Shown one piece after another: positions 25,997 through 35,318 of a stretch of 64,000 nucleotides of DNA. The stretch spans positions 1,736,001-1,800,000 of the forward strand of contig CBDCWO010000006.1 of assembly GCA_965223405.1 (NCBI GenBank), read 5' to 3'. Source of the DNA: CBDCWO01 sp965223405 (GTDB lineage Bacteria; Bacteroidota; Bacteroidia; Chitinophagales; Saprospiraceae). Below the pieces are notes generated by a model. The model did no database searches. It was not told the origin of the DNA and worked only from the letters and a program-made list of their open reading frames with translations. Made by a program: the position numbers and the translations under genes. Numbering within the stretch: position 1 is the first letter of the stretch; every line of letters starts with the position of its first letter.

Positions 25997-26920
25997 TTAG
26001 CGATCGCACCTACGATGTATAAGTTTTTTAACTTCTTTGGTACCTATATTTATCCTATAGAGGTCATTTATACCGGATTTTCCGGAATGAAAAATAATCT
26101 GGGTTCCATCTGGAGACCAGGAAGGTAGTCCATAGATGTTGTAATCGTCAGTTAGTTGCTTTACATTTTTTCCATTTGATTCCATGATAAATAATTCTTT
26201 AGTTCCACTTCGGGTCGATTTGAATACGATATATTCTCCATCCGGACTGTACGATGCGGAACTTTCATCATACGATGTAAAGGTAAGTTGAGTCAGTTCC
26301 GTGCCTTCAATGCTTAAAGTGTACAGCTCATTATTACCGGTTCGATCACTATGAAAAATGATACTGTGGCTATCTGGTGACCAGGTAGGTACTTGGTCAT
26401 TAGCTTTAATATTGGTCAATCTACGCTCTTCAAAGCCATCTGCTTTCAAAAGATACAAATTCCAATAATTTTTGTCAAAGTCAGCTCTGTCTTTCATTGG
26501 TTTGAATTGAAATGCAATAAATTCACCGCTTGGAGACCATGTGGGTACACCACTAAAGCCTGGTTTTGCTGTTATACGTTGAACGTTATTACCGTCAGCA
26601 TCCATAAGATACAGGTCCACTAAAAAGGAACTTTCTGAAGCTCTTGGAGATTGAAATACAATTTTTTCACCGGTTGGGTTCCAGTATGGGTGAGCATCTC
26701 GACCAGGATTATTGGTGAGTTGCACAATTTCTTTTGCTTTCAAAACATATAGAAATACTTCATGTGAATCACCTCTTTTCCCATCAAATACTACTTTGTC
26801 TCCAGTTGGAGACCATATGGGATGATAATTATGATAGACAACATCCTGGCCAGCGACATTGCCAGCCATCAAGATTACTATTCCAACCAAAGAAGATAAA
26901 GTAATTTTAAAATTTGACAT
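25997..26920 (-). CDS. TolB-like beta-propeller (PD40 repeat) exported protein
   Basis: An exported protein of about 307 aa. A signal peptide (MSNFKITLSSLVGIVILMAGNVAGQ) precedes six PD40/WD40-like units, each with 'PxWSPxGxxIxFxS' (for example SPSGEFIAFQF, SPDSHSIIFHSD, SPDGEYIVFKS, SPDGTQIIFHS) and an intervening 'LYLMDADGNN'-type segment. This is the TolB propeller architecture without the TolB N-terminal domain, so it is not the TolB of the Tol-Pal system. An upstream in-frame Met at 26971 lacks signal character. Neighbours give no functional hint. Confidence 0.82.
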   Translation of the reverse strand: MSNFKITLSSLVGIVILMAGNVAGQDVVYHNYHPIWSPTGDKVVFDGKRGDSHEVFLYVLKAKEIVQLTNNPGRDAHPYWNPTGEKIVFQSPRASESSFLVDLYLMDADGNNVQRITAKPGFSGVPTWSPSGEFIAFQFKPMKDRADFDKNYWNLYLLKADGFEERRLTNIKANDQVPTWSPDSHSIIFHSDRTGNNELYTLSIEGTELTQLTFTSYDESSASYSPDGEYIVFKSTRSGTKELFIMESNGKNVKQLTDDYNIYGLPSWSPDGTQIIFHSGKSGINDLYRINIGTKEVKKLIHRRCDR

Positions 26921-27222
26921 TGTTTTATTACTATTTGTTCCGCTAGATAGATTATTTGCGCTTATCCGCATTAAGAAATCCTGATCCCTGGGATATTAAA
27001 AATTAGAACAGACAATATTTTTCTTGCATTTTTCGATCACATAAAAATAGTCAATACCATTGGGATTGATCAATTAAGTCTTTGGCTAAAAATTGCACAT
27101 TTCGGACATTTAACTCAACAAAGAAGGAGAAACTTGATAATCCGGTTTATCCTGCCGGATATATCAAGAATACAAAAAGTGAAGCATGTACTCTAATGCA
27201 CCGAAATAAACTTACGATGAAT

Positions 27223-27789
27223 TTATTGATCAACATTATCCTCTAACTCCAATAAAAGATGTTCACAAGCATTGTCAGTACATCTCGTTATCTGCAATTT
27301 ACCGCCAGTAATCTTTTCGCGGATTTTATGCATCGTTACGGCTTGTCCGCCTACTACTATACAGGTCTTTTGATTAATGTGTTTTTCCGTAAACTGCTCC
27401 AGCAGGTCACTCGCTGTAGCGGTCAGAGTTAGAAAAAGGTTGATCCTTTTATCCTTTTGTTCAATCCCTTTTGGCTTTTTTGATAAAGATAATGGAACAA
27501 AATCAACGGTTTGAACCTCAATAAAAAACGGTTGATTGCTTGTGTTGTCTTCCAGGAAATCATGGCTATATGGTATCACTTCTCCACCTGAAGGATCGAT
27601 AAGACTTGAATCCTCCCACGTATTCATGACGAGGTAAAAGCCGTCATCTATCTTGACGGATTTGGAAGCTTTGAAGTTATAGGCCTCATCGTTGGCTATC
27701 TCGGTTGCACTTTTAGAATTATCATCATTATTACAACCATTAAAAACAGTCAAAGAATATAATAGAAGAATGATCAAGTACTTCATCAT
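27223..27789 (-). CDS. Hypothetical lipoprotein
   Basis: A 188-aa protein I do not recognise. The N-terminus MMKYLIILLLYSLTVFNGC ends in a lipobox-like FNGC followed by Asn and Asp residues, which favours outer-membrane sorting in this phylum. The mature part has three more Cys (in KTCIVVGG, ITRCTDNACEH), the last two close together as CTDNAC. The frame lies downstream of, and on the same strand as, the metal efflux operon, 302 bp away. The Cys and Glu/His-rich C-terminus could bind metal, but that is a guess. Confidence 0.6.
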   Translation of the reverse strand: MMKYLIILLLYSLTVFNGCNNDDNSKSATEIANDEAYNFKASKSVKIDDGFYLVMNTWEDSSLIDPSGGEVIPYSHDFLEDNTSNQPFFIEVQTVDFVPLSLSKKPKGIEQKDKRINLFLTLTATASDLLEQFTEKHINQKTCIVVGGQAVTMHKIREKITGGKLQITRCTDNACEHLLLELEDNVDQ

Positions 27790-28091
27790 TGAGCTTGTTA
27801 CAGAGGTACTTTTTTAATTTCACAGAACATCAATACTATGGGTACGTCGGTCGGTTCTTTCCAATCTAACTTTCGATTACGCCGATTGTTCATGCCATTC
27901 GAAAGAATTGATCATTTAATACAAGTGTGTTTTATCTAATGAGATCCATTGGTCTCCAATTTTTTTAACCAAGTTGCAAATCAATGTCTTCCTTCTCGGT
28001 ACACCGGCTTTGGAGAGCAAAGCCCACACTCTCCTGCGCCAAGGCTTCGGAGAACAAGCACACTCACACCCACACTCACACCCACACCCAA
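27790..28091. other. Intergenic region with hairpin and 12-bp tandem repeat
   Basis: Spacer between the efflux operon and the lipoprotein gene. It contains a palindrome-like TCTCCTGCGCC-AAGGCTTCGGAGA (28030-28053) and the tandem repeat at 28061-28090. No gene seen. Confidence 0.55.
28061..28090. repeat. Tandem 12-mer CACTCACACCCA x 2.5
   Basis: Two exact copies of CACTCACACCCA (28061-28072 and 28073-28084) and half a third copy (CACCCA). It ends one base before the stop codon of the efflux adaptor gene. Confidence 0.75.
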
Positions 28092-29291
28092 TTAATGATG
28101 ATGCCCCTCTTCTACTTCTCCTTTCTTGGAATGAGCCATTAAAAAATAAGCTCCTTCGGTCACATACTGCGCCTCCTGGGGTATCTCATCTATTGGAATG
28201 ACCTCTTTCATATTCATGTCCTCAAGTCCTACATTCACTAAACGTTTACGAAAATAGATGTGATCACCTTCCATTTTCTCGAAGGTAAACACATAATTAA
28301 GTCCTTTATCGGTGGCAATAGATTCCGGAGGTAACGCATCAACCAGGTCAGCATTTTCTACAATCCAAGCTTCCACAAACATTCCCGGTACCAGATCGTT
28401 TTTATCATTGTGCATCTCAGCATGAACTGTAATGGTTTTGTTAGTGCGGTCCATAGCTTTGCCAATAGCAAAAACCGTAGCCTCCAAGATTTCGCTCGGT
28501 TTGGAATGTACCCGAAACAGAATCTTTTGCCCAATTTTTACCTTGGGCAGATCAGATTCAAAGACTTTTAAATCCAAGTGGATGTGATGATTATCCACGA
28601 TTTCAACCAGATGTTGTCCGGCTAGGACCTGAGTACCACTTGTGAGATGGATCGTTTTGACAAATCCCTGAATTGGCGAGAATATGAAAAAGTCGCTGTA
28701 ATAAATCGAATCAGAGGCCATTGGCAAGCGCAGATTTATGGACTTTAGATAGGATGCTGCAGATACTTTTTTTGACCGATTCAGCCTGATTTGATGAAGC
28801 ACCCTTTGTAAATCTTTCTCTGCGGCTAAATCTTTACTCACCAAAGTTTCCAATCGTTGTTTTTCTCCAACCAGGTAAATCTCATTGGAAACTGCTTCCA
28901 GATAGTCTTTTTTCCAATCTATGATTTGGGGATTTTGTAATGTAGCCAATATTTGACCTTTCTTCACAAATTGTCCAGGCCGAATGGCGATGTTTTTCAC
29001 TTTACCATCTAATGAACTGCTGACCTGAGCTTTATTCTGAGCGGGTAATTCCAGTATTCCACTCACTTTGATCTGATTCCGCAACGGCTTTTTTTGGATT
29101 TTGCCCATTTGCAACATAATATTTTCCGTTTGCACTTTAGTAAGCATTACCAAGTCCTCATCCATTTCCTCCATATCATGCTGATGATCCGATTCCGCCT
29201 CATTAGGAAGTTGAGAATCTGGGGTTTGTTGTCCACATCGAAGAAACAGAAAAATGGAAATAGGAATATAGAGCCAATATATTTTACGCAT
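28092..29291 (-). CDS. RND efflux periplasmic adaptor lipoprotein (CusB/CzcB-like)
   Basis: The membrane-fusion subunit linking the inner-membrane pump to the outer membrane. The N-terminus ends in a lipobox-like FLRC at residues 16-19. A barrel-sandwich (lipoyl-like) segment with 'GKVKNIAIRPGQFVKKGQIL' and an alpha-hairpin follow, then 'VKTIHLTSGTQVLAGQHLVEI' and a beta-barrel domain. His-rich parts occur at both ends (DHQHDMEEM near residue 36, HHH at the C-terminus), which fits metal delivery. It starts 12 nt after the pump gene stop and is the last gene of the efflux operon. Heavy-metal rather than drug specificity is inferred from the partner. Confidence 0.92.
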   Translation of the reverse strand: MRKIYWLYIPISIFLFLRCGQQTPDSQLPNEAESDHQHDMEEMDEDLVMLTKVQTENIMLQMGKIQKKPLRNQIKVSGILELPAQNKAQVSSSLDGKVKNIAIRPGQFVKKGQILATLQNPQIIDWKKDYLEAVSNEIYLVGEKQRLETLVSKDLAAEKDLQRVLHQIRLNRSKKVSAASYLKSINLRLPMASDSIYYSDFFIFSPIQGFVKTIHLTSGTQVLAGQHLVEIVDNHHIHLDLKVFESDLPKVKIGQKILFRVHSKPSEILEATVFAIGKAMDRTNKTITVHAEMHNDKNDLVPGMFVEAWIVENADLVDALPPESIATDKGLNYVFTFEKMEGDHIYFRKRLVNVGLEDMNMKEVIPIDEIPQEAQYVTEGAYFLMAHSKKGEVEEGHHH

Positions 29292-29303
29292 GGTATTTTG
29301 TAT

Positions 29304-32300
29304 TTAATTGATGATTAAGTATTTATATTCAATTGCTAACTTTTGCAGGTCATATTTCAGTTGTTGCAGGTCCAGTTTTGCTTTAGAAAATTGTTCAATG
29401 GCTTCTCGTATTTCCAAAGCATTAGTCGACCCCAATCGATATCCTGTTTGTGTATTCATAACCAACTCTTGGTAATTGTGTGTTATTTGTTTTTGTCTGA
29501 AATATTTCTCCGCTAAAAGCTTCCTTTTCGCTTCCAGTAATTTTTGTCGTCTTTTATATCTCCAAAGCATATATTCTTTTTCGGCATGTACCACCTGAGC
29601 CTCATACTCTGCAACTCTAATTCGGGCTTGATTTGATCCCTTATTTAATGGTACTTGAATCCCGATCTGTGCTGCACTAAAAGGAAACTCTCCATCCACC
29701 CATTGGAGCCGGGCACCTGCGATGATTTGCGGCTTTTGTTGTACTCTGATTCTGTCAATGGCTTTGTCCATCAGTTCAGCTTCTTTATCCATAAGAGTCA
29801 AATACGGATTAATAGTGGTGGAATCCATATTCAAGGGTACCTGAAGTATTTGATCCCTGGGAACATACTGAATTGTGTCCTGGAAATATTCATTCCAGGC
29901 ATTTGTTTTGCCATTCAACAAGGCTAGAATATGACTGATTTCTGACTGCAGGCTTTGTGATTCGATCTGAAGCCTTTGTAATGGAAGTTTACTATCCGTT
30001 CCGGTCTCGTATCTTAATTGGGCTATTTGCATCAAGGTATCCATTCTTTGTTTGATACTATCCAGCAGGTTTGCTTTCTCCTGCAAATAGACCATTTCGT
30101 AATATTCCGATTCTACAACATAACTTACTTGATTGAATACCAAACCTTTATTGGCAAGCACATATTGGTAGTTTGCCTCGTAATATTCTTTTAAGGCTAC
30201 ATTACTTCCCGGCCATTTGAAGCTTTGCACAACGCCTAGTGAATAAACCCCTTCACCAGATTTCCCACGGTATTCTTCTCCCGAAAAGACGAACTCTGTA
30301 GGTAGCCACTCTTTGGCCAAAGGCAGTAAGGCGCTTGCTGAAGATTCCCTTCCTTGCTGCATAGCCATCACCAAATGTTTTGTAGTAGCCATCTCAATGG
30401 CTTCATGCAAAGAAATGGATTCTGTCTGGGCGTCTAGTGCCATAGAACAAAAAATCAAACCACCGATCAGCAAAGATTTTATGGTTGACTTGCTCTTTCC
30501 TGCTTGATATCTTTCAACCAATAAGTAAAGAATGGGTAAAATAATTAGGGTTAATATCGTAGCCGTTATCAACCCACCTATCACCACTGTAGCTAAAGGC
30601 CTTTGAACTTCTGCTCCCGCAGTATTGGAAAGCGCCATGGGCAGAAATCCTAAACTAGCCACCGCTGCCGTGAGAATTACGGGTCGCAAACGTACCTGGG
30701 TTCCAATGAAAATACGCTCATACAGGCCGGATACACCTTCTTTTTTCAATTGATTCAAATAGGATATCAATACAATTCCGTTGAGGACTGCTACTCCAAA
30801 TAAAGCAATAAATCCCACTCCGGCCGAAATACTAAAGGGCATATCTCTCAAATGTAGTGCCCATATTCCTCCTATCGCTGATAATGGAATCGAGGTAAAT
30901 ATCAGGAGGGTTTGAACCATAGAATTGAAGGTAAAATACAAGAGGATTAAGATTAACACTAATGCAACCGGCACGGCAATCGACAGTCTTTTTCGTGCTT
31001 TTTCCAGATTCTCAAATTGTCCTCCATATGTAATTAAATATCCCGGTGGTAATTGCAATTCCCTCGCCAAGGTCACTTTGATCTCATTTACCAAGGATTC
31101 TACATCCCGGTTTCGAGCATTGACTCCAATAGTAATCCTACGTTTAGTATCTTCTCTGGATATCTGTACCGGCCCTTCTTCAAATTGGATACTGGCTAAC
31201 TCGATCAATGGAACGTCATTTCCTTCATGACCTTTGACAAATAAATGTCGCAAGTCTTGAATGCCTTGCCTGGATTGCTCATTTAAGCGTACTACCAAAT
31301 CAAAACTTTTTTCATCTTCGTAAATCTTTCCCGCAATAGCCCCGGCAAAAGCGGTTTGTACCGCTTGATTTACTGTAGCTATATTAATTCCATATTTAGC
31401 CATTTTCAGGCGATCGTATTCAATTGATATCTGTTGCAATCCCGACAAGACCTCTACTTTAACATCTGCTGCTCCAGGCAATACATCGACCAGATGTTTA
31501 ACCTCGTTGGCTTTCTGCCATAATGTACCCATATTTTCTCCAAATATTTTTATTGCAATATCCTGGCGTACACCGGTCATTAACTCATTAAAACGCATTT
31601 GAATGGGTTGAGTAAATTCATAACCTACTCCTGGGTAGTCGTCTAATTTTTCTTCCAACCGTGCAAAAAAAGATTCTCTATCCGAAGCACTGACCCACTC
31701 CTTCTTAGGTTTTAGAATAACAAAAATATCCCCGGCTTCCATCGGCATGATGTCGAAAGGAATTTCTGAAGTACCAATTTTGGTTACCACTTTTTCTACC
31801 TCCGGAAAGTTGTCAGTGATGATATTTTGTAAATGTGAGGATACTTCAACAGATTGTTTGATAGAACTTCCCGGTGGTAGAATCTGATGTAATGCAAAGT
31901 CTCCTTCTTCCAAAGTTGGTATAAACTCTCCCCCTAACTTTGAAAAACGCCATCCACTTATAATGACGATAGCTGAAACAAGTAACAAAACGATCCACCT
32001 CTTTTTTAATGACCAATCTAATGCAGGCCGGTACACTCTGTAAATGGCATGAATAATTCGGTCCGCCAAGTTTTTACCCTCTTTCCGGTTGTATTTAATC
32101 CATAAAGCAGATACCATCGGAACATAGGTCATAGATAAGATCAAAGCACCCAGGATCGCAAAACTTACCGTCTGCGCCATAGGTCGAAACATCTTACCTT
32201 CTATTCCTACCAAAAACAGAATCGGGAGGTAAACTATCAGGATGATCAATTCTCCAAAAGCAGCAGACTTCCTAATCTTGGAGGATGACTCCATAACTTC

Positions 32301-33599
32301 AAGATCCATATCAGATTGATTGAGAATGGGAGATTTACGCAAACCCAATCGATGCACTATGGATTCTACCACGATGACCGATCCATCTACTATCAATCCG
32401 AAGTCTATGGCTCCCAGACTCATCAAATTGGCCGACACTCCAAACAATCTCATCATGGACAAAGCAAAAAGCATGGATAAAGGAATCACCGAAGCCACAA
32501 TCAAACCTGCCCTTAAATTTCCAAGCAGCAAAACCAGTACAAAGATCACAATCAATCCCCCTTCGATCAGATTGGTTAAGACCGTTTTTGTAGTCCGATT
32601 GATCAATTTCATGCGATCCAAATAAGGTTCCACTACAATTCCTTCAGGTAAGGCCTGCTTGATTACTTCCAATTTTGCTTTTACTGCCCTGGTTACTTCA
32701 GCGGAATTAGCCCCTTTAAGCATCATCACCTGACCGGCCACGACTTCACCCATACCATTCATGGTAACGGCTCCTAGCCTGGGAGCATGGCCCCAGTTTA
32801 TCGTAGCAATGTCATGTAGATATAAGGGTAACCCATTTCGATGTTTGATGTAGGTATTTCGTATATCAGATTTATTAAGCATTAATCCCTCTCCTCTGAT
32901 GAAGTAGGTGTTGTGCTTCTTCTCCAGATAGGATCCTCCGGCATTTTCATTGTTTTGCTCAAGGGCCTTAAAGATTTCATCAAGAGTCACATCCATCCGC
33001 AATAATTGGACCGGATCTATTGAGATTTCATATTGTTTTAAATATCCTCCAGAACTATTGACTTCCACTACTCCGGGTACACTTGATAGCTGTCTTCTGA
33101 TAATCCAATCCTGGATTGTACGGAGGTCCATTGAGGTATATTGGTCCTCATAACCCTCAGCGGGGTGTATAACGTATTGGTAGATTTCTCCCAATCCGCT
33201 GGATATAGGTCCAAGTTCTGGATTTACTCCTTCCGGAAGTTCGTCGGACGCCTGTTGTAGTCTTTCATTGATTAGTTGTCTGGCTAGATAAATGTCAAAC
33301 TTTTCCTCAAAAACCACAGTAATTACCGATAATCCAAACCGGGATACCGATCTGATTTGTTCTACTCCTGGAATGTTATTCATTGATATTTCCAGAGGGT
33401 AAGTGATAAATTTTTCAACTTCCTGTGTCGCCAGTCTGGGATTTAAGGTGATCACTTGAACCTGATTGTCGGTAATGTCCGGAACGGCATCAATGGGAAT
33501 CTTAAATGCCGAATATATTCCAGTTGCTATCAGGATAAATAGGAATATACCAACAATCAGTTTATTCCTTATGGAAAAGGAAATAATCGCTTGTATCAT
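29304..33599 (-). CDS. CzcA/CusA-type heavy-metal RND pump fused to a TolC-family outer-membrane factor
   Basis: A 1431-aa fusion. Residues 1 to about 1035 are a complete RND pump with 12 membrane helices. DFGLIVDGSVIVVE in TM4 (around residue 400) matches the signature of divalent-cation (Zn/Co/Ni/Cd type) HME pumps better than the Cu/Ag version. At about residues 1045-1060 comes a signal-peptide-like run (LLIGGLIFCSMALDAQ), then about 370 residues of TolC-family alpha-barrel ('SISLHEAIEMATTKHLVMAM' at the start, repeated long coiled helices). Such fusions occur in Bacteroidota; the buried signal suggests either a 13th helix or a cleavage site that releases the TolC part. Middle gene of the operon, 68 nt after the His-rich gene. 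Confidence 0.93.
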   Translation of the reverse strand: MIQAIISFSIRNKLIVGIFLFILIATGIYSAFKIPIDAVPDITDNQVQVITLNPRLATQEVEKFITYPLEISMNNIPGVEQIRSVSRFGLSVITVVFEEKFDIYLARQLINERLQQASDELPEGVNPELGPISSGLGEIYQYVIHPAEGYEDQYTSMDLRTIQDWIIRRQLSSVPGVVEVNSSGGYLKQYEISIDPVQLLRMDVTLDEIFKALEQNNENAGGSYLEKKHNTYFIRGEGLMLNKSDIRNTYIKHRNGLPLYLHDIATINWGHAPRLGAVTMNGMGEVVAGQVMMLKGANSAEVTRAVKAKLEVIKQALPEGIVVEPYLDRMKLINRTTKTVLTNLIEGGLIVIFVLVLLLGNLRAGLIVASVIPLSMLFALSMMRLFGVSANLMSLGAIDFGLIVDGSVIVVESIVHRLGLRKSPILNQSDMDLEVMESSSKIRKSAAFGELIILIVYLPILFLVGIEGKMFRPMAQTVSFAILGALILSMTYVPMVSALWIKYNRKEGKNLADRIIHAIYRVYRPALDWSLKKRWIVLLLVSAIVIISGWRFSKLGGEFIPTLEEGDFALHQILPPGSSIKQSVEVSSHLQNIITDNFPEVEKVVTKIGTSEIPFDIMPMEAGDIFVILKPKKEWVSASDRESFFARLEEKLDDYPGVGYEFTQPIQMRFNELMTGVRQDIAIKIFGENMGTLWQKANEVKHLVDVLPGAADVKVEVLSGLQQISIEYDRLKMAKYGINIATVNQAVQTAFAGAIAGKIYEDEKSFDLVVRLNEQSRQGIQDLRHLFVKGHEGNDVPLIELASIQFEEGPVQISREDTKRRITIGVNARNRDVESLVNEIKVTLARELQLPPGYLITYGGQFENLEKARKRLSIAVPVALVLILILLYFTFNSMVQTLLIFTSIPLSAIGGIWALHLRDMPFSISAGVGFIALFGVAVLNGIVLISYLNQLKKEGVSGLYERIFIGTQVRLRPVILTAAVASLGFLPMALSNTAGAEVQRPLATVVIGGLITATILTLIILPILYLLVERYQAGKSKSTIKSLLIGGLIFCSMALDAQTESISLHEAIEMATTKHLVMAMQQGRESSASALLPLAKEWLPTEFVFSGEEYRGKSGEGVYSLGVVQSFKWPGSNVALKEYYEANYQYVLANKGLVFNQVSYVVESEYYEMVYLQEKANLLDSIKQRMDTLMQIAQLRYETGTDSKLPLQRLQIESQSLQSEISHILALLNGKTNAWNEYFQDTIQYVPRDQILQVPLNMDSTTINPYLTLMDKEAELMDKAIDRIRVQQKPQIIAGARLQWVDGEFPFSAAQIGIQVPLNKGSNQARIRVAEYEAQVVHAEKEYMLWRYKRRQKLLEAKRKLLAEKYFRQKQITHNYQELVMNTQTGYRLGSTNALEIREAIEQFSKAKLDLQQLKYDLQKLAIEYKYLIIN

Positions 33600-33667
33600 A
33601 GTTTAGAATACTAAAAAGGTTATCTAAAAATGAGAACAAAAAGATAAGATAGGCTATTGGTCAAGCC

Positions 33668-34069
33668 TTAAGCAATGGGAGGTTGGAAAATAACTCCCCG
33701 GTAATTGCAGGAGTGCGGATCCTCGGAATAGATATTCATTTTTGCCTTTTCACCTGACTGAAAAATCAAAATGCCAGGTACCAGAGAGGTAAACCAGGAA
33801 AGTGGTTGATTGCCAAATGAATGAAAAGGAAGGTCCTGATGATCGTCATGGTCATGGCCATGGTTGTTATCATGAGAATGAACAAAGAACAAGTGGGAGA
33901 TTAAGAATTTAAAATAGGAAAGCTTATTGTGGGTATCTTCTGTTTCTTCGTGGTGGACCTGATAGTGAGCCTTAAGGTTTCCGAGTTTCAATAACTGGCT
34001 AAAGTCAGTATGGGGGATCAAGCCTCCGATTAGAAAGTAAACAGACAACAGAAATGCTAAATATCTCAC
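33668..34069 (-). CDS. Small His-rich exported protein of the metal-efflux operon
   Basis: A 133-aa protein with an N-terminal hydrophobic signal (YLAFLLSVYFLIGGLIP). The middle holds a dense His/Asp cluster (HSHDNNHGHDHDDHQDLPFH) that looks like a metal-binding site, plus a second His group (HYQVHHEETEDTH). A hydrophobic 'WFTSLVPGILIF' follows. It resembles unnamed small proteins encoded ahead of CzcA-type pumps in this phylum. Metal buffering or sensing in the periplasm is inferred from composition and position. First gene of the operon; a -7-like TATCTTTG stands at 34090-34097 on the minus strand, with no clear -33 TTG. Confidence 0.7.
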   Translation of the reverse strand: MRYLAFLLSVYFLIGGLIPHTDFSQLLKLGNLKAHYQVHHEETEDTHNKLSYFKFLISHLFFVHSHDNNHGHDHDDHQDLPFHSFGNQPLSWFTSLVPGILIFQSGEKAKMNIYSEDPHSCNYRGVIFQPPIA

Positions 34070-34089
34070 AATACTATTTTCTTAAAGCG

Positions 34090-34097
34090 CAAAGATA
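34090..34097 (-). promoter_or_regulatory. Putative -7 element of the metal-efflux operon
   Basis: TATCTTTG on the minus strand fits TAnnTTTG and lies 21 nt upstream of the His-rich gene start. No TTG is found at the usual -33 distance, so an activator may be needed, or the match is chance. Confidence 0.35.
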
Positions 34098-34184
34098 AAA
34101 AACCGTAGGTTAAGAGTCCAGCTAAATTTATTTAAATCATTATCGGTTCCAGGTCCAATTAGCTGTATAAAACTTTGAATTTGT

Positions 34185-35195
34185 TTAAATAACTTCTTCC
34201 ACGGCTACAGGCCGATGCTCCTGAATTGATTTCTGTGCTGCCAAGGCAATCGCTGTGGCTTGTAAGGTGTCCTGCGCTGTATTCACCAATTCTGATTTCC
34301 CATTGACCATTTCGAGGAACCGCTTAATTTGTTCGTAATAAGAATCCGCATACCGGTTCATAAAAAAGTCCAGGGGTAATGCAGTGTGTGACCCATCACG
34401 ATCGTATGTAATCAATTCGTTTTCCAATTGATTGAGGCCTTTGATCATTGCTTTACTACCGAATACTTCGATCCGCTGATCATATCCATAACCTGTGGCC
34501 CGGCAATTATCAATACTGGTCCAACTTCCGTCTTCAAATGTTAAAGTGACCAGGGCCGTATCCACATCTCCAAACTCTGCCAATCGGGGATCAATCCAGC
34601 ATTTACCCTGGGCATAGACCTCTTTTACTTCTTTTCCACTTAAAAATCTAGCCATATCAAAATCATGAATCATCATGTCCATAAATATTCCACCTGAGAC
34701 TCTGGCAAATTCCAAGGGAGGGCCAAGGGGATCACGACTGACTATTTTTATAAGTCTTAAGTCGCCGAGGATTCCGGAATCAATTTTCTCCTTGATTCCT
34801 GCCCAGTTGCGGTCAAACCTCTGATTGAATCCAATCATCAGATGTAAACCCCTTTCTTTGGCCAAATGGTCTATATCTCGAATGGTCTGTAAGTCTTGTG
34901 CCAATGGTTTTTCACAGAATACATGCTTCCCCGCTTGCAAAGCAAGACGAGTATATTCCACATGGGTGTCCGTAGCCGATGCAATGACCACCGCCATAAT
35001 TTCTTTTACATTCAACATGGATTCAAGCTGAGCGTATACATTTTTAATACCAAATTCCTTTTGGACGTTTTGCCTTGCCATTTCTCGATTGCTGACCACA
35101 TGTAACTCGATATTGGGAAAATGATGGACAATACTTTTCAGATGTACCAGTCCAATCCTTCCTAATCCAACCAATCCTATTTGAATCTTCTCCAT
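34185..35195 (-). CDS. iolG: Inositol 2-dehydrogenase (GFO/IDH/MocA family)
   Basis: Oxidises myo-inositol to 2-keto-myo-inositol with NAD+. The N-terminal Rossmann motif is GLVGLGRIGLVH (residues 7-18), the EKP motif with the conserved Lys is HVFCEKPLAQD, and the C-terminal domain has GGIFMDMMIHDFDMARFLSG, which holds the Asp and His of the active site and is typical of IolG. Length of 336 aa is normal. No other inositol genes (iolE, iolB, iolD) are nearby, so a wider sugar-dehydrogenase role cannot be excluded. Monocistronic by appearance. Confidence 0.85.
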   Translation of the reverse strand: MEKIQIGLVGLGRIGLVHLKSIVHHFPNIELHVVSNREMARQNVQKEFGIKNVYAQLESMLNVKEIMAVVIASATDTHVEYTRLALQAGKHVFCEKPLAQDLQTIRDIDHLAKERGLHLMIGFNQRFDRNWAGIKEKIDSGILGDLRLIKIVSRDPLGPPLEFARVSGGIFMDMMIHDFDMARFLSGKEVKEVYAQGKCWIDPRLAEFGDVDTALVTLTFEDGSWTSIDNCRATGYGYDQRIEVFGSKAMIKGLNQLENELITYDRDGSHTALPLDFFMNRYADSYYEQIKRFLEMVNGKSELVNTAQDTLQATAIALAAQKSIQEHRPVAVEEVI

Positions 35196-35318
35196 TTCTC
35201 TTTTGCTGTTTAGGTAATGAAGACATTTATACTGCTTTTTTCCATTACCAGGTGAAAAATCAAGATAAGAAAAGAAAATTGAAATTTGTATGATGAAAAC
35301 TTATTTAGCCATCCCAAA

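Noticed and set aside
25997..26920. tolB of the Tol-Pal system
   Set aside because: Only the propeller is present; the TolB N-terminal domain and pal/tolQR neighbours are missing.
27223..27789. Fourth gene of the metal-efflux operon
   Set aside because: A 302-bp gap with a hairpin and tandem repeat separates it, and the protein shows no metal-efflux family features beyond a few Cys.
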